A DNA stretch of 64,000 nucleotides from Pseudoroseicyclus_A sp041714655 (GTDB lineage Bacteria; Pseudomonadota; Alphaproteobacteria; Rhodobacterales; Rhodobacteraceae). Shown here piece after piece: positions 45,202-53,709 of the stretch (positions within the stretch are counted from its first letter, which is position 1; every line of letters starts with the position of its first letter). Where the stretch lies: assembly GCF_041714655.1 (NCBI RefSeq), contig NZ_CP168219.1, forward strand, positions 1,426,001 to 1,490,000, in the 5' to 3' direction. A program made the translations under genes and the position numbers. The notes beneath the pieces were generated by a model. That model was not told the origin of the DNA. It did not search any database and saw only the letters and a program-made list of their open reading frames with translations.

Positions 45202-45579
45202 TTAGAGCGGCGCGAAGAGGTCGATGCGGTGGCCGGAGGGATCCTCGACGGTGGCATAGCGCTGGCCCCAGGGGGCGTCGAAGGGCGCTGCGACGAAGGG
45301 ATGGCCGGCGGCGGCGAGGGCAGCGGCGATGCTGTCGACCTCGGCGGGGCTGTCGCAGAGCAGCGCGAAGGCAGAGGCATTGCCGGCGCGCGGCGGCTCG
45401 CCGATCAGCCGCTCGATCAGGCTGGCGCTGTCGATCATCAGCCGCGGGCCGGGGCCCTCGGCCTCGACATGCTCCGTCGCCTCGTCGATGGCCGGGAAGG
45501 TGAAGCCCAGCGCCTCGTAGAAACGCATCGTTGCGGCAAGGTCATGGGCGAAGACGGCGACGGCGTCGATGCGGGGCAT
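45202..45579 (-). CDS. VOC-family (glyoxalase/bleomycin resistance-like) protein
   Basis: 125 residues from the ATG of MPRIDAVAVFAHDL, with CAGGAGAA just upstream; a farther in-frame ATG adds 7. Paired beta-alpha-beta modules are seen as LAATMRFYEALGF and, in the second half, GQRYATVEDPSGHRIDLFAP, the usual metal-binding Glu/His region. The protein could be a small-molecule binding or glyoxalase-like protein; substrate unknown. It lies 44 nt after cinA. Confidence 0.82.
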   Translation of the reverse strand: MPRIDAVAVFAHDLAATMRFYEALGFTFPAIDEATEHVEAEGPGPRLMIDSASLIERLIGEPPRAGNASAFALLCDSPAEVDSIAAALAAAGHPFVAAPFDAPWGQRYATVEDPSGHRIDLFAPL

Positions 45580-45623
45580 GGGGTTCTCCTGCTGGAACAT
45601 TAGGGGAACATTAACCCTGACGA

Positions 45624-46106
45624 CTATAGAGCGTCAATCGCTCCGGCGAGGAGGGCGAGCGCATGATCGCGCGCGGCGGCGCGAACCTGCGCCCGGCCGA
45701 GGGCGCCGAACTCGACGGTCTCGGTGCGCGTGCCGGCGGGCGCGGCGAGGCCGAAGCAGACGCGCCCCTCGGGCTTGTGCTCCGACCCGCCCGGCCCGGC
45801 GATGCCGGTGATCGAGACGGCGATGTCGGCAGGGCTGTGGGCGCGGGCGCCGGCGGCCATCTCGGCGGCGACCTCCTCCGACACCGCGCCATGGGCGGCG
45901 AGGGTGGCCTCGAGGACGCTCAGCATCTCGACCTTTGCGGCATTCGCATAAGTGACGAAGCCGCGCTCGAAGACGTCGGAGGAGCCGGGCACCTCCGTCA
46001 GCGCCGCCGCGACCAGCCCGCCGGTGCAGCTCTCCGCCGTGGCGAGACGGAGGCCCTTGGCGCGGGCGGCGGCGAGGATCGCCTCGGGGCCGGCCGAGGG
46101 GCTCAC
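45624..46106 (-). CDS. pncC: CinA-family protein (nicotinamide-nucleotide amidohydrolase PncC)
   Basis: 160 residues starting at a GTG overlapping the pgpA stop (GTGA, 46103-46106). Family signature TAESCTGGLVAAALTEVPGSS holds the catalytic Ser. ITGIAGPGGSEHKPEGRVCFGLA and the C-terminal region complete the CinA C-terminal domain. It is the stand-alone form, about 160 residues, that converts NMN to nicotinate mononucleotide in NAD salvage. The whole group ispDF-pgpA-cinA is tightly spaced. Confidence 0.93.
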   Translation of the reverse strand: MSPSAGPEAILAAARAKGLRLATAESCTGGLVAAALTEVPGSSDVFERGFVTYANAAKVEMLSVLEATLAAHGAVSEEVAAEMAAGARAHSPADIAVSITGIAGPGGSEHKPEGRVCFGLAAPAGTRTETVEFGALGRAQVRAAARDHALALLAGAIDAL

Positions 46107-46591
46107 ATCAAGAGCCCGTGTGCGGCGCCGGCGAGGACGATGGTGACGAGGGCGGCAAAGACGCCCGCCACCACATCGTCCATCATCAGGCCGAAGACAT
46201 CGCCGCGCCGGTCCATCCGGCCGACGAGCCAGGGCTTCCAGATGTCGAAGAGGCGGAAGAGGAGGAATGCCGCGACCCAGCCCGGCCAGAGCCGCCAGAC
46301 CTCCGCCCCCATCATCGCCGCCCCGAAGGTGACGGGCAGGAGCGCCACCATCTGGCCCGCCACCTCGTCGATGACGACATGTCCGGGGTCCTCGAGGCCG
46401 CTGGCGGCGACTTCGGCCCGGGCGGCGGGGAAGCCTACGGCAAAGACGACGATGAGCCCGGCGAGCACGGCCCAGGGGCCGCCGGCGAGGTGCAGCACAT
46501 AGGTGAGCGGCAGGGCGCCGAGCGAGCCCCAGGTGCCCGGCCCGGGCTTCAGGCGGCCGAGGCCGAAGACGGTGGCGATCAGATGCATCAT
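46103..46591 (-). CDS. pgpA: Phosphatidylglycerophosphatase A
   Basis: 162 residues. The start is an ATGATG pair overlapping the ispDF stop; MMHLIATVFGLG is the natural N-terminus. GRLKPGPGTWGSLGALPL and HVVIDEVAGQMVALLP are the family motifs. FRLFDIWKPWLVGRMDRR and DVFGLMMDDVVAGVFA follow in three or four membrane spans. It dephosphorylates phosphatidylglycerol phosphate to phosphatidylglycerol. Confidence 0.93.
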   Translation of the reverse strand: MMHLIATVFGLGRLKPGPGTWGSLGALPLTYVLHLAGGPWAVLAGLIVVFAVGFPAARAEVAASGLEDPGHVVIDEVAGQMVALLPVTFGAAMMGAEVWRLWPGWVAAFLLFRLFDIWKPWLVGRMDRRGDVFGLMMDDVVAGVFAALVTIVLAGAAHGLLM

Positions 46592-47724
46592 GGGCGGACC
46601 AATGTGGCTGTGGCGATGGCGGCGATCCCCTCCTCGCGGCCGGTGAAGCCCAGCCGTTCGGAGGTGGTCGCCTTGACGGAGACGGAATCGGCGGGGAGCC
46701 CCATGATCTCCGCCAGGCGCGCGCGCATGGCGCCGGCATGGGGGCCGACCTTCGGGCGCTCGCAGATGAGGGTGACATCGCCGTGGGTGATGCGCCAGCC
46801 CTGATCGCGGGCGAGGGCAGCGGCATGGGCGAGGAAGATATGGCTGGCGGCGCCCCTCCACTGAGGGTCCGACGGCGGGAAATGCGTGCCGATGTCGCCC
46901 GCCGCCAGCGCGCCGTAGATGGCATCCGTCAGGGCGTGCATCCCGACGTCGGCGTCGGAATGGCCTTGCAGGCCGCGGGTGTGGGGCACGGCGACACCGC
47001 AGAGCCAGACCTCCGATCCGGGGCCGAAGCGGTGCACGTCGAAGCCGTTTCCGGTGCGGATGTCCATCGTCGTGCCTTCCAGAATGCGGGCTGCCCGGGT
47101 GAAATCCTCCGGGTGGGTGACCTTGAGGTTGTCCTCCTCGCCGGGGACGATCGCAACCTCGATCCCCGCGGCGCGGGCGACGGCGACGTCATCGGCGGCC
47201 TCGCCCTCATGCGCCCGGTGGGCGGCAAGGATGGCGGCATAGCGGAAGCCCTGCGGCGTCTGCGCCCGCCAGAGCCCCTCGCGGGGGGCGGTGGCCTCGA
47301 CCGTGGACCCGCCCCGCCAGAGCGCGTCGGTGACGGGCAGGGCGGGAGCGGCGGCCTCGGCGCTCTCGAGGGCGGCGAGGACGCGAGAGATCAGCGCGGG
47401 CGAGGCACAGGGGCGGGCGGCGTCGTGGATCAGCACCAGCTCCGGCGCCGTGCCCTCCAGCGCCTCCAGCCCCGCGCGCACCGAGGCGGCGCGGCTGTCG
47501 CCGCCCTGGGCAAGGGTCACGCCGGGGGCGAGGAGCGCCTGCGCCTCGGGGGCGGTGGGGTCCGGCGCGACGACGACGACAGCCTCCAGCCCGGGGATTT
47601 CCTCAAAGGCGGCAAGGGTATGGGCGATCAGCGGGCGGCCGGCCAGCGGGCGGAACTGCTTGGGCATCCCGCCCCCGGCCCGCAGGCCCCGCCCGGCGGC
47701 GGTGAGGATGAGGGCCCAGCCCAT
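46588..47724 (-). CDS. ispDF: Bifunctional IspD-IspF (MEP pathway)
   Basis: 378 residues, a fusion. Residues about 1-220 are IspD: AAGRGLRAGGGMPKQFRPL and VLIHDAARPC. Residues about 222-378 are IspF: GNGFDVHRFGPG, then GHSDADVGMHALTDAIYGAL with the zinc ligands Asp/His/His and GTHFPPSD. IspD makes CDP-methylerythritol and IspF closes the cyclodiphosphate; IspE is elsewhere. The fusion is common in alphaproteobacteria. Transcription is divergent from dusB, with 177 nt between starts. Confidence 0.96.
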   Translation of the reverse strand: MGWALILTAAGRGLRAGGGMPKQFRPLAGRPLIAHTLAAFEEIPGLEAVVVVAPDPTAPEAQALLAPGVTLAQGGDSRAASVRAGLEALEGTAPELVLIHDAARPCASPALISRVLAALESAEAAAPALPVTDALWRGGSTVEATAPREGLWRAQTPQGFRYAAILAAHRAHEGEAADDVAVARAAGIEVAIVPGEEDNLKVTHPEDFTRAARILEGTTMDIRTGNGFDVHRFGPGSEVWLCGVAVPHTRGLQGHSDADVGMHALTDAIYGALAAGDIGTHFPPSDPQWRGAASHIFLAHAAALARDQGWRITHGDVTLICERPKVGPHAGAMRARLAEIMGLPADSVSVKATTSERLGFTGREEGIAAIATATLVRP

Positions 47725-47901
47725 GAACGACCTCGCGGATTGCTTGAGGCTTCCTTAAGTCCTGTCGCGCAGAGGTGCAAATCGGGGGAATCCCGGGGGC
47801 TTTTGCCCAAATTTCGGGCAATCGCTGAATTGAAGACAAATGACGTTTGGGCGCGATTGCCATTTCAGCATGAGCGCGCCAAAAGGGCGGAGGGGCGCAC
47901 A

Positions 47902-48915
47902 ATGATTAGGCATTCGACCACCCACATGGCATCCGTTACCGCCAGCACCCTCCCCGGAGGCGCCGATCCGCGACCCGTCGCGCTCGCGCCCATGGCCGGC
48001 ATCACCGATCTGCCGTTCCGCCGGCTGGTGCGCCGTTTCGGCGCCGGCTGGGTCACCTCCGAGATGGTGGCCACGCGCGAGATGCTGACCGGCCGCGCCG
48101 GGGCAGAGGCGCGGGCCGAGCTCGGCGACGGGGCCGAGGGCTCCGCCATCCAGCTCGTCGGTTGCGAGCCCGGCCCGATGGGCGAGGTGGCGCGCATGGT
48201 CGCCGGCTTCGGCGCCGCCGCCATCGACATCAACATGGGCTGCCCGGCGAAGAAGGTCACCGGCGGCCTTTCCGGCTCGGCGCTGATGCGCGACGAGGAT
48301 GCGGCGCTGCGCATCATCGAGGCGGTGGTGGGCGCCACCGCGCCCCTGCCTGTGACGCTCAAGATGCGGCTCGGCTGGGACGATGACCAGCGCAACGCCG
48401 CCGCCATCGCGGCACGGGCCGAGGCTGCGGGCATCCGCCGCATCGTCGTGCACGGGCGGACGCGCTGCCAGTTCTACAAGGGCCGGGCCGACTGGGCGGC
48501 GATCCGCCCGGTGGTTCAGGCCGTGAGCATCCCGGTCATCGCCAATGGCGACATCACCGGCGTGGCCGAGGCGCGCGAGGCGCTGCGGCTTTCCGGCGCC
48601 GCCGGCATCATGGTCGGCCGCGGGGCGCAGGGCGCGCCCTGGCTTCTGGCCGAGATCACCGCGGCGCTCACGGGCGCGCCGGCGCCCCAGGTGCCGCAGG
48701 GCAGGGCGCTCGTCGCCCTCGTCGCCGAACATCAGGAGGCATCGCTGGCCTTCTACGGGGCGAGGCTCGGGGCGCGGGTCTTCCGCAAGCACCTCGGCTG
48801 GTACATGGACGGCGCCGCCACGCCGCCCGAGCTGCGCCGCCACCTGCTCACCGCCGAGCCGGCGGAGGTGGCGCGGCTCCTGCCCGATGCGCTCGCCGAG
48901 AGGCAGGCCGCATGA
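47902..48915 (+). CDS. dusB: tRNA dihydrouridine synthase DusB (NifR3)
   Basis: 337 residues from ATG 47902 (GGGCGGAGGGG just upstream); ATG 47926 is a possible alternative. FMN-barrel signature APMAGITDLPFRRLVRRFGA is followed by the catalytic-Cys segment NMGCPAKKVTGGLSGSALM and VHGRTRCQFYKGRADW. It reduces uridine to dihydrouridine in tRNA. In Rhodobacter capsulatus nifR3 heads the nifR3-ntrB-ntrC operon, and the same order holds here: ntrB overlaps by four bases. Confidence 0.95.
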   Translation: MIRHSTTHMASVTASTLPGGADPRPVALAPMAGITDLPFRRLVRRFGAGWVTSEMVATREMLTGRAGAEARAELGDGAEGSAIQLVGCEPGPMGEVARMVAGFGAAAIDINMGCPAKKVTGGLSGSALMRDEDAALRIIEAVVGATAPLPVTLKMRLGWDDDQRNAAAIAARAEAAGIRRIVVHGRTRCQFYKGRADWAAIRPVVQAVSIPVIANGDITGVAEAREALRLSGAAGIMVGRGAQGAPWLLAEITAALTGAPAPQVPQGRALVALVAEHQEASLAFYGARLGARVFRKHLGWYMDGAATPPELRRHLLTAEPAEVARLLPDALAERQAA

Positions 48916-50000
48916 TCCGCGACCCCGCGCTCTGGAACTCGCTGCCGCTGCCGGCGCTGCTCCTCGACGAGGGCGACGAGATCGTCGAGTCGAATCCGGC
49001 GGCCGAGAACTTCCTCAACCTCTCCTCGAAGGCGCTGACCGGCGCCTCCGTCTGGGAAAAGGTCGCCATCGCCGCCGATCTGGAGGAGGCCTTCGGCCGG
49101 GCGCGCGCGCAGAGCTCCTCGCTCTTCATCAACGATGTCGATGTCGGCTCCGGCGAGCGCCCGCCGATGCAGTGCAACATCCAGATCGCGCCGCTCGAGG
49201 GCACGCCCGGCACCATGCTGATGCTGATCGCCCCGCGCGAGATGGCGAGCCGCATGACGCAGAACGCCTCGTCCACCAAGGCCGCCAAATCGGCGATCGG
49301 CATGGCGGAGATGCTGACGCACGAGATCAAGAACCCGCTGGCGGGGATCACGGGGGCGGCGCAGCTTCTCTCGATGGGCCTCAAGGGGCCCGACCTCGAG
49401 CTCACCGATCTCATCGTCGCCGAGGGGCGGCGGATCGTGAAGCTGCTCGAGCAGGTCGAGCAGTTCGGCAACCTCCGCCCGCCGCTCCGCCGGCCGGTGA
49501 ACATCCACGATATCCTCGACCGGGCGCGCCAGTCCGCCGCCGTCGGCTTCGGCGCGCATATGTATTTCCTCGAGGATTACGACCCCTCGCTGCCGCGCGT
49601 GCATGCCGATGGGGACCAGCTCCTGCAGGTGTTCCTGAACCTTCTGAAGAACGCCTCCGAAGCCGGCGCCCATGGCGGCACGATCCGGCTGCACACCTTC
49701 TACGAGGCCTCGCTCCGCCGGCGGACGGCCGATGGCGAGCTCGCCCGCCTGCCGGTGCAGGTCGAGATCATCGACGACGGCCCCGGCCTGCCGCCCGACA
49801 TCGCGGGCGATATCTTCGAGCCCTTCGTCTCCGGCCGCGAGAACGGCACGGGGCTGGGGCTCGCGCTGGTGTCGAAGCTGATCGGCGACATCGGCGGCTG
49901 GATCTCGGTGGATTCGGCCCCCGGCCGCACCGTCTTCCGCATTTCCCTGCCCCTCGCCCCGGCCGATGCCGGCGAGGTCGAGACCGAGCCCAAGGAGTAG
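48912..50000 (+). CDS. ntrB: Nitrogen regulation sensor histidine kinase NtrB
   Basis: 362 residues, soluble. An N-terminal PAS domain (PALLLDEGDEIVESNPAAENFLN) precedes the H-box MLTHEIKNPLAGI with phosphoacceptor His138. The C-terminal ATPase domain has IIDDGPGLPPDI and GTGLGLALVSKLIGD boxes. It phosphorylates or dephosphorylates NtrC under control of PII protein. The start overlaps the dusB stop (ATGA); ntrC follows three bases after its end. Confidence 0.96.
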   Translation: MIRDPALWNSLPLPALLLDEGDEIVESNPAAENFLNLSSKALTGASVWEKVAIAADLEEAFGRARAQSSSLFINDVDVGSGERPPMQCNIQIAPLEGTPGTMLMLIAPREMASRMTQNASSTKAAKSAIGMAEMLTHEIKNPLAGITGAAQLLSMGLKGPDLELTDLIVAEGRRIVKLLEQVEQFGNLRPPLRRPVNIHDILDRARQSAAVGFGAHMYFLEDYDPSLPRVHADGDQLLQVFLNLLKNASEAGAHGGTIRLHTFYEASLRRRTADGELARLPVQVEIIDDGPGLPPDIAGDIFEPFVSGRENGTGLGLALVSKLIGDIGGWISVDSAPGRTVFRISLPLAPADAGEVETEPKE

Positions 50001-50003
50001 CAA

Positions 50004-51374
50004 ATGGACGGAACTGTTCTTGTCGCCGATGACGACCGCACCATTCGCACGGTCCTGACGCAGGCGCTGACCCGCGCCGGCTGCAAGGTCCATGCGACCT
50101 CCTCGCTCGTCACGCTCATGCGCTGGGTGGACGAGGGCAAGGGCGACCTGGTGATCTCGGATGTCATCATGCCGGACGGCAACGGGCTCGATCAGATCCC
50201 CAAGATCGCCGAGACGCGGCCCGGCCTACCGGTCATCGTCATCTCGGCGCAGAACACCATCATGACCGCCATCCAGGCGGCCGAGGTTGATGCCTATGAT
50301 TACCTGCCGAAGCCCTTCGACCTGCCGGACCTCATGAAGCGCGCCGCCCGCGCGCTCGAGGTGAAGCGCCGCGCGCCCACCCCGCGCGGCCCGGCAGCCG
50401 AGACGGCGGAGGATGGCGACCTGCCGCTCGTCGGCCGGACGCCGGCGATGCAGGCGCTCTACCGGCTGGTCGCTCGGGTGATGAACACGGCGCTGCCGGT
50501 GCTCATCACCGGCGAGAGCGGGACGGGCAAGAGCCTGATCGCCAAGGCGATCCACGACTTCTCCGACCGGCGGACGCTGCCCTTCGTCGTCGTCTCCGCC
50601 TCCGATCTGGAGGGCGCCGACGGGCCGTCCTCCGTGCTCGGGCGGGCGCGGGGCGGCTCGATCCTCTTCGACGAGGTGGGCGATTATCCGGCCGAGGCGC
50701 AGGCGCGGATCGTGCGGATGCTCGACACTCTGGGCGACAGCGCGCCGCGGATCATGTCGACCTCCCAGGTCGATCTGAAGGCGAAGATCGACGAGGGCGG
50801 CTTCCGCGAGGATCTGTTCTACCGGCTCGGCGGCGTCACCATCGCCGTGCCGTCGCTCCGCGAACGGGTCGATGACATCCCGCTCCTCGCAGATCACTTC
50901 CTCGCCCGGTCGGAGCGCGACGGCTTCACGCTCCGCCGCCTCAGCCAGCCGGCGCTCGATCTCGTGCGCTCCTATTCCTGGCCCGGCAACGTCCGCCAGC
51001 TCGAGAATGCCATCCGCCGCCTCGTGGTGACCGGCTCGGAGGAGGAGATCACCCGCCAGGAGGTCGAGACCGTGCTCGGCAACCAGCCGACGATGGAGCC
51101 GCTCCGGGGCGGCGGCGACGGCGAGAAGCTCTCGTCCTCCGTCGCGCGGCACCTCCGGCGCTACTTCGATCTGCATGGCGGCGTCCTGCCGCCGCCGGGG
51201 CTTTACCAGCGCATTTTGAAGGAAGTGGAGATGCCGCTCATCGAAATCGCGCTCGATGCGACCGGCGGCAACCAGGCCAAATGTGCCGACCTCCTCGGCA
51301 TCAACCGCAATACCTTGAGGAAGAAGATCACCGATCTGGATATTCGCGTGACACGGCGCCGCAAATTGATGTAA
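50004..51374 (+). CDS. ntrC: Nitrogen regulation response regulator NtrC (GAFTGA-less)
   Basis: 456 residues. Receiver domain with DD at the N-terminus, phosphoacceptor Asp53 (VISDVIMPDGNG) and Lys103 region; AAA+ domain with Walker A GESGTGKS (170-177) and Walker B LFDEVGD (221-227); and a C-terminal Fis-type helix-turn-helix (QAKCADLLGINRNTLRKKI). Between strands, where other NtrC proteins have the GAFTGA sigma-54 contact, this one reads SDLEGADGPSSVLGRARGG. This is the known feature of Rhodobacter capsulatus NtrC, which activates sigma-70 promoters. Confidence 0.96.
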   Translation: MDGTVLVADDDRTIRTVLTQALTRAGCKVHATSSLVTLMRWVDEGKGDLVISDVIMPDGNGLDQIPKIAETRPGLPVIVISAQNTIMTAIQAAEVDAYDYLPKPFDLPDLMKRAARALEVKRRAPTPRGPAAETAEDGDLPLVGRTPAMQALYRLVARVMNTALPVLITGESGTGKSLIAKAIHDFSDRRTLPFVVVSASDLEGADGPSSVLGRARGGSILFDEVGDYPAEAQARIVRMLDTLGDSAPRIMSTSQVDLKAKIDEGGFREDLFYRLGGVTIAVPSLRERVDDIPLLADHFLARSERDGFTLRRLSQPALDLVRSYSWPGNVRQLENAIRRLVVTGSEEEITRQEVETVLGNQPTMEPLRGGGDGEKLSSSVARHLRRYFDLHGGVLPPPGLYQRILKEVEMPLIEIALDATGGNQAKCADLLGINRNTLRKKITDLDIRVTRRRKLM

Positions 51375-51431
51375 AAGAGCCACAGAACCGTGGCAGCCAA
51401 GACATAGGCTGACCCGGCACAAATTGGGGCA

Positions 51432-53699
51432 GTGCCCCGTGGCAAGGCGGTAACAGTGCGGCGGTCGCTTACGACCAGGTCTGTGCAGCGGCTCAACCGC
51501 TGGAGGCAGCTTCGGCGGGTCCAGAATGCCGCGACGCTGCTTCTGGTTCTGCTTGGCCCGGTGCTTGCCGGCGCCACCTATTTTGTGCTCGGCCCGCTCG
51601 ATCAGGGCGCCTCGGCGCCGGCCCTGCGCGTCGTCCTCCTCGGCGACCTCGTCTATGTGCTCGTGCTGGCGGCGCTCGTCCTGCAGCGTGTCGGCCGCAT
51701 GGTGCTAGCGCGGCGGGCGCGCTCTGCCGGCTCCAACCTGCACCTGCGGCTCACCGGGGTCTTCGCGCTTCTCGCGCTCATTCCCACCGTCACGGTCGCC
51801 ATCTTCTCCGTCCTGACCATCAATGTCGGGCTGGAGGGCTGGTTCTCCGACCGGGTGCGGGCGGTCGTGGGCACCTCGCTGGAGGCCGCGCAGGCCTATG
51901 AGGAGGAGCACCGGCTGGAGCTGACGCGCGACGGGCTGTCGCTCGCCGCCTGGCTCGACAACGAGCGCACGAAGACCTTCTTCATGTCGAACGGCGCCCT
52001 CCGCCAGGCGCTCGGGCAGGTGCAGCCGCAGATCGAGCGGGGGCTGTCGGAGGCCTTCGTGCTCGACGGCACCGGCTTCATCCGCGCCCGCGGCGCGCGG
52101 AGCTACGAGTTCTACTACGAGGAGCCGACGCCGGAGGATTTCGCCCGGGCGGACGCCGAGGGTCTGCGCATCATCGAGGATTACCCGAACAACGAGTTCA
52201 GGGCGCTGATTCCGCTGAGGAATTTCGAGGATGCCTATCTCTATGTGACCCGCCCGGTCGACGGCGGCATCCTGTCGCTTCTCGACGAGACGCAGGAGAC
52301 CGTGTCGCTCTACGAGCAACTGGAAGAGGATCGCAGCCGCATCCTCTTCGAATTCGGGCTCCTCTACCTCGGCTTCGCGACGCTCCTCATCCTCGCCGCC
52401 GTCTGGCTCGGGCTCTGGTTCGCCGAGCGGCTCTCGCGCCCCGTCGGGCGGCTCGTCAGCGCGCTGCAGCGCGTCGGTGGCGGCGATCTCGACGTGCGGG
52501 TCGTCGAAAGCTCCGGCGAGGACGAGTTCGCCCAGATGGGCCGCTATTTCAACCAGATGACGGGCGAACTTAAAGCGCAGCGCAACGAGCTGATGGAAAC
52601 GAACCGCCAGATCGAGGGCCGCCGGCGGGTGTTCGATTCCGTTCTCTCCTCCGTCACCTCCGGCGTCATCGGCCTTTCCCCCGAGGGCCGCATCGACTTC
52701 GCCAACCGTTCGGCCCGCCGGCTGCTCTATGTGGGCGAAGCGCAGGAGGAGATGCCGCTCAGCTTCGCCGTCCCCGAATTCGGCGCGCTCTTCGAGGAAC
52801 TGACGGCGGGCGAGCGCGAGGTCGCGCAAGGCCAGGTCGCCCTCAGCCGCGGCGGCAAGCAAGAGACGCTGCTTGTCCGCATGGCGCCCCGCCGCACCGC
52901 CGATGGCGCGCTCGAGGGCTATGTGGTCGCCTTCGACGACGTGACCGACCTCGTCTCCGCCCAGCGCATGGCGGCCTGGGGCGATGTCGCCCGGCGCATC
53001 GCGCATGAGATCAAGAACCCGCTGACGCCGATCCAGCTTTCGTCGGAGCGCATCAAGCGCAAGTTCGGCCGGCTGGTCGGCGAGGAAGACAAGGCGGCGC
53101 TCGACCAGATGACCGATGTCATCATCCGCCAGACGCTTCACCTGCGCCGGATCGTCGATGAATTCTCCAAGTTCGCGCGGATGCCCGAGCCCGAGCGCGC
53201 GCCCTGCGACCTCGCCCAGCTTCTGCGCGATGCCGTCGTGCTCCAGCAGGCCGGCCAGCCGGAGGTGCAGATCGAGGCCGAGCTGCCGGAGGAGCCGGTG
53301 GCGGCCGATCTTGATGCCACGATGATCTCGCAGGCGCTGACGAACCTCATCAAGAACGCTGGAGAAGCTATTGATTCGCTGAGGGAAGCCGGCGCACCCG
53401 AGGGCCACGAGCCGCAGATCCGCATCAAGCTGGAGCCCGGTCCCGGCACGGCGCTCATCACCATTGCCGACAACGGCATCGGCCTGCCCGAAGACCGCGC
53501 CCGGCTCTTCGAGCCCTACGTCACCACCCGCGACAAGGGCACCGGCCTCGGCCTGCCCATCGTCAAGAAGATCATCGAGGAGCACGGCGGCAGCCTCGAT
53601 CTGACCGATGCGCCACCCTTCGCCCCCGGCGCTCGCCCGGGCGCGGAGGCGCGCATCACCCTGCCGCTGATCGCACTCGAGGCAAGAAAAACAGCATGA
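51432..53699 (+). CDS. ntrY: Nitrogen regulation sensor histidine kinase NtrY
   Basis: 755 residues from a GTG. Membrane spans are at the N-terminus (ATLLLVLLGPVLAGATYFVL and VLLGDLVYVLVLAALVL), with another pair around a periplasmic domain and FGLLYLGFATLLILAAVWLGL. HAMP follows (LSRPVGRLVSALQRVGGGDL), then PAS (VTSGVIGLSPEGRIDFANRSA), H-box RIAHEIKNPLTPIQLS and the ATPase domain (IADNGIGLPEDRARLFEPY). It senses an envelope or redox signal and phosphorylates NtrX. It is encoded 57 nt after ntrC. Confidence 0.95.
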   Translation: MPRGKAVTVRRSLTTRSVQRLNRWRQLRRVQNAATLLLVLLGPVLAGATYFVLGPLDQGASAPALRVVLLGDLVYVLVLAALVLQRVGRMVLARRARSAGSNLHLRLTGVFALLALIPTVTVAIFSVLTINVGLEGWFSDRVRAVVGTSLEAAQAYEEEHRLELTRDGLSLAAWLDNERTKTFFMSNGALRQALGQVQPQIERGLSEAFVLDGTGFIRARGARSYEFYYEEPTPEDFARADAEGLRIIEDYPNNEFRALIPLRNFEDAYLYVTRPVDGGILSLLDETQETVSLYEQLEEDRSRILFEFGLLYLGFATLLILAAVWLGLWFAERLSRPVGRLVSALQRVGGGDLDVRVVESSGEDEFAQMGRYFNQMTGELKAQRNELMETNRQIEGRRRVFDSVLSSVTSGVIGLSPEGRIDFANRSARRLLYVGEAQEEMPLSFAVPEFGALFEELTAGEREVAQGQVALSRGGKQETLLVRMAPRRTADGALEGYVVAFDDVTDLVSAQRMAAWGDVARRIAHEIKNPLTPIQLSSERIKRKFGRLVGEEDKAALDQMTDVIIRQTLHLRRIVDEFSKFARMPEPERAPCDLAQLLRDAVVLQQAGQPEVQIEAELPEEPVAADLDATMISQALTNLIKNAGEAIDSLREAGAPEGHEPQIRIKLEPGPGTALITIADNGIGLPEDRARLFEPYVTTRDKGTGLGLPIVKKIIEEHGGSLDLTDAPPFAPGARPGAEARITLPLIALEARKTA

Positions 53700-53709
53700 G
53701 AGGGAGAGC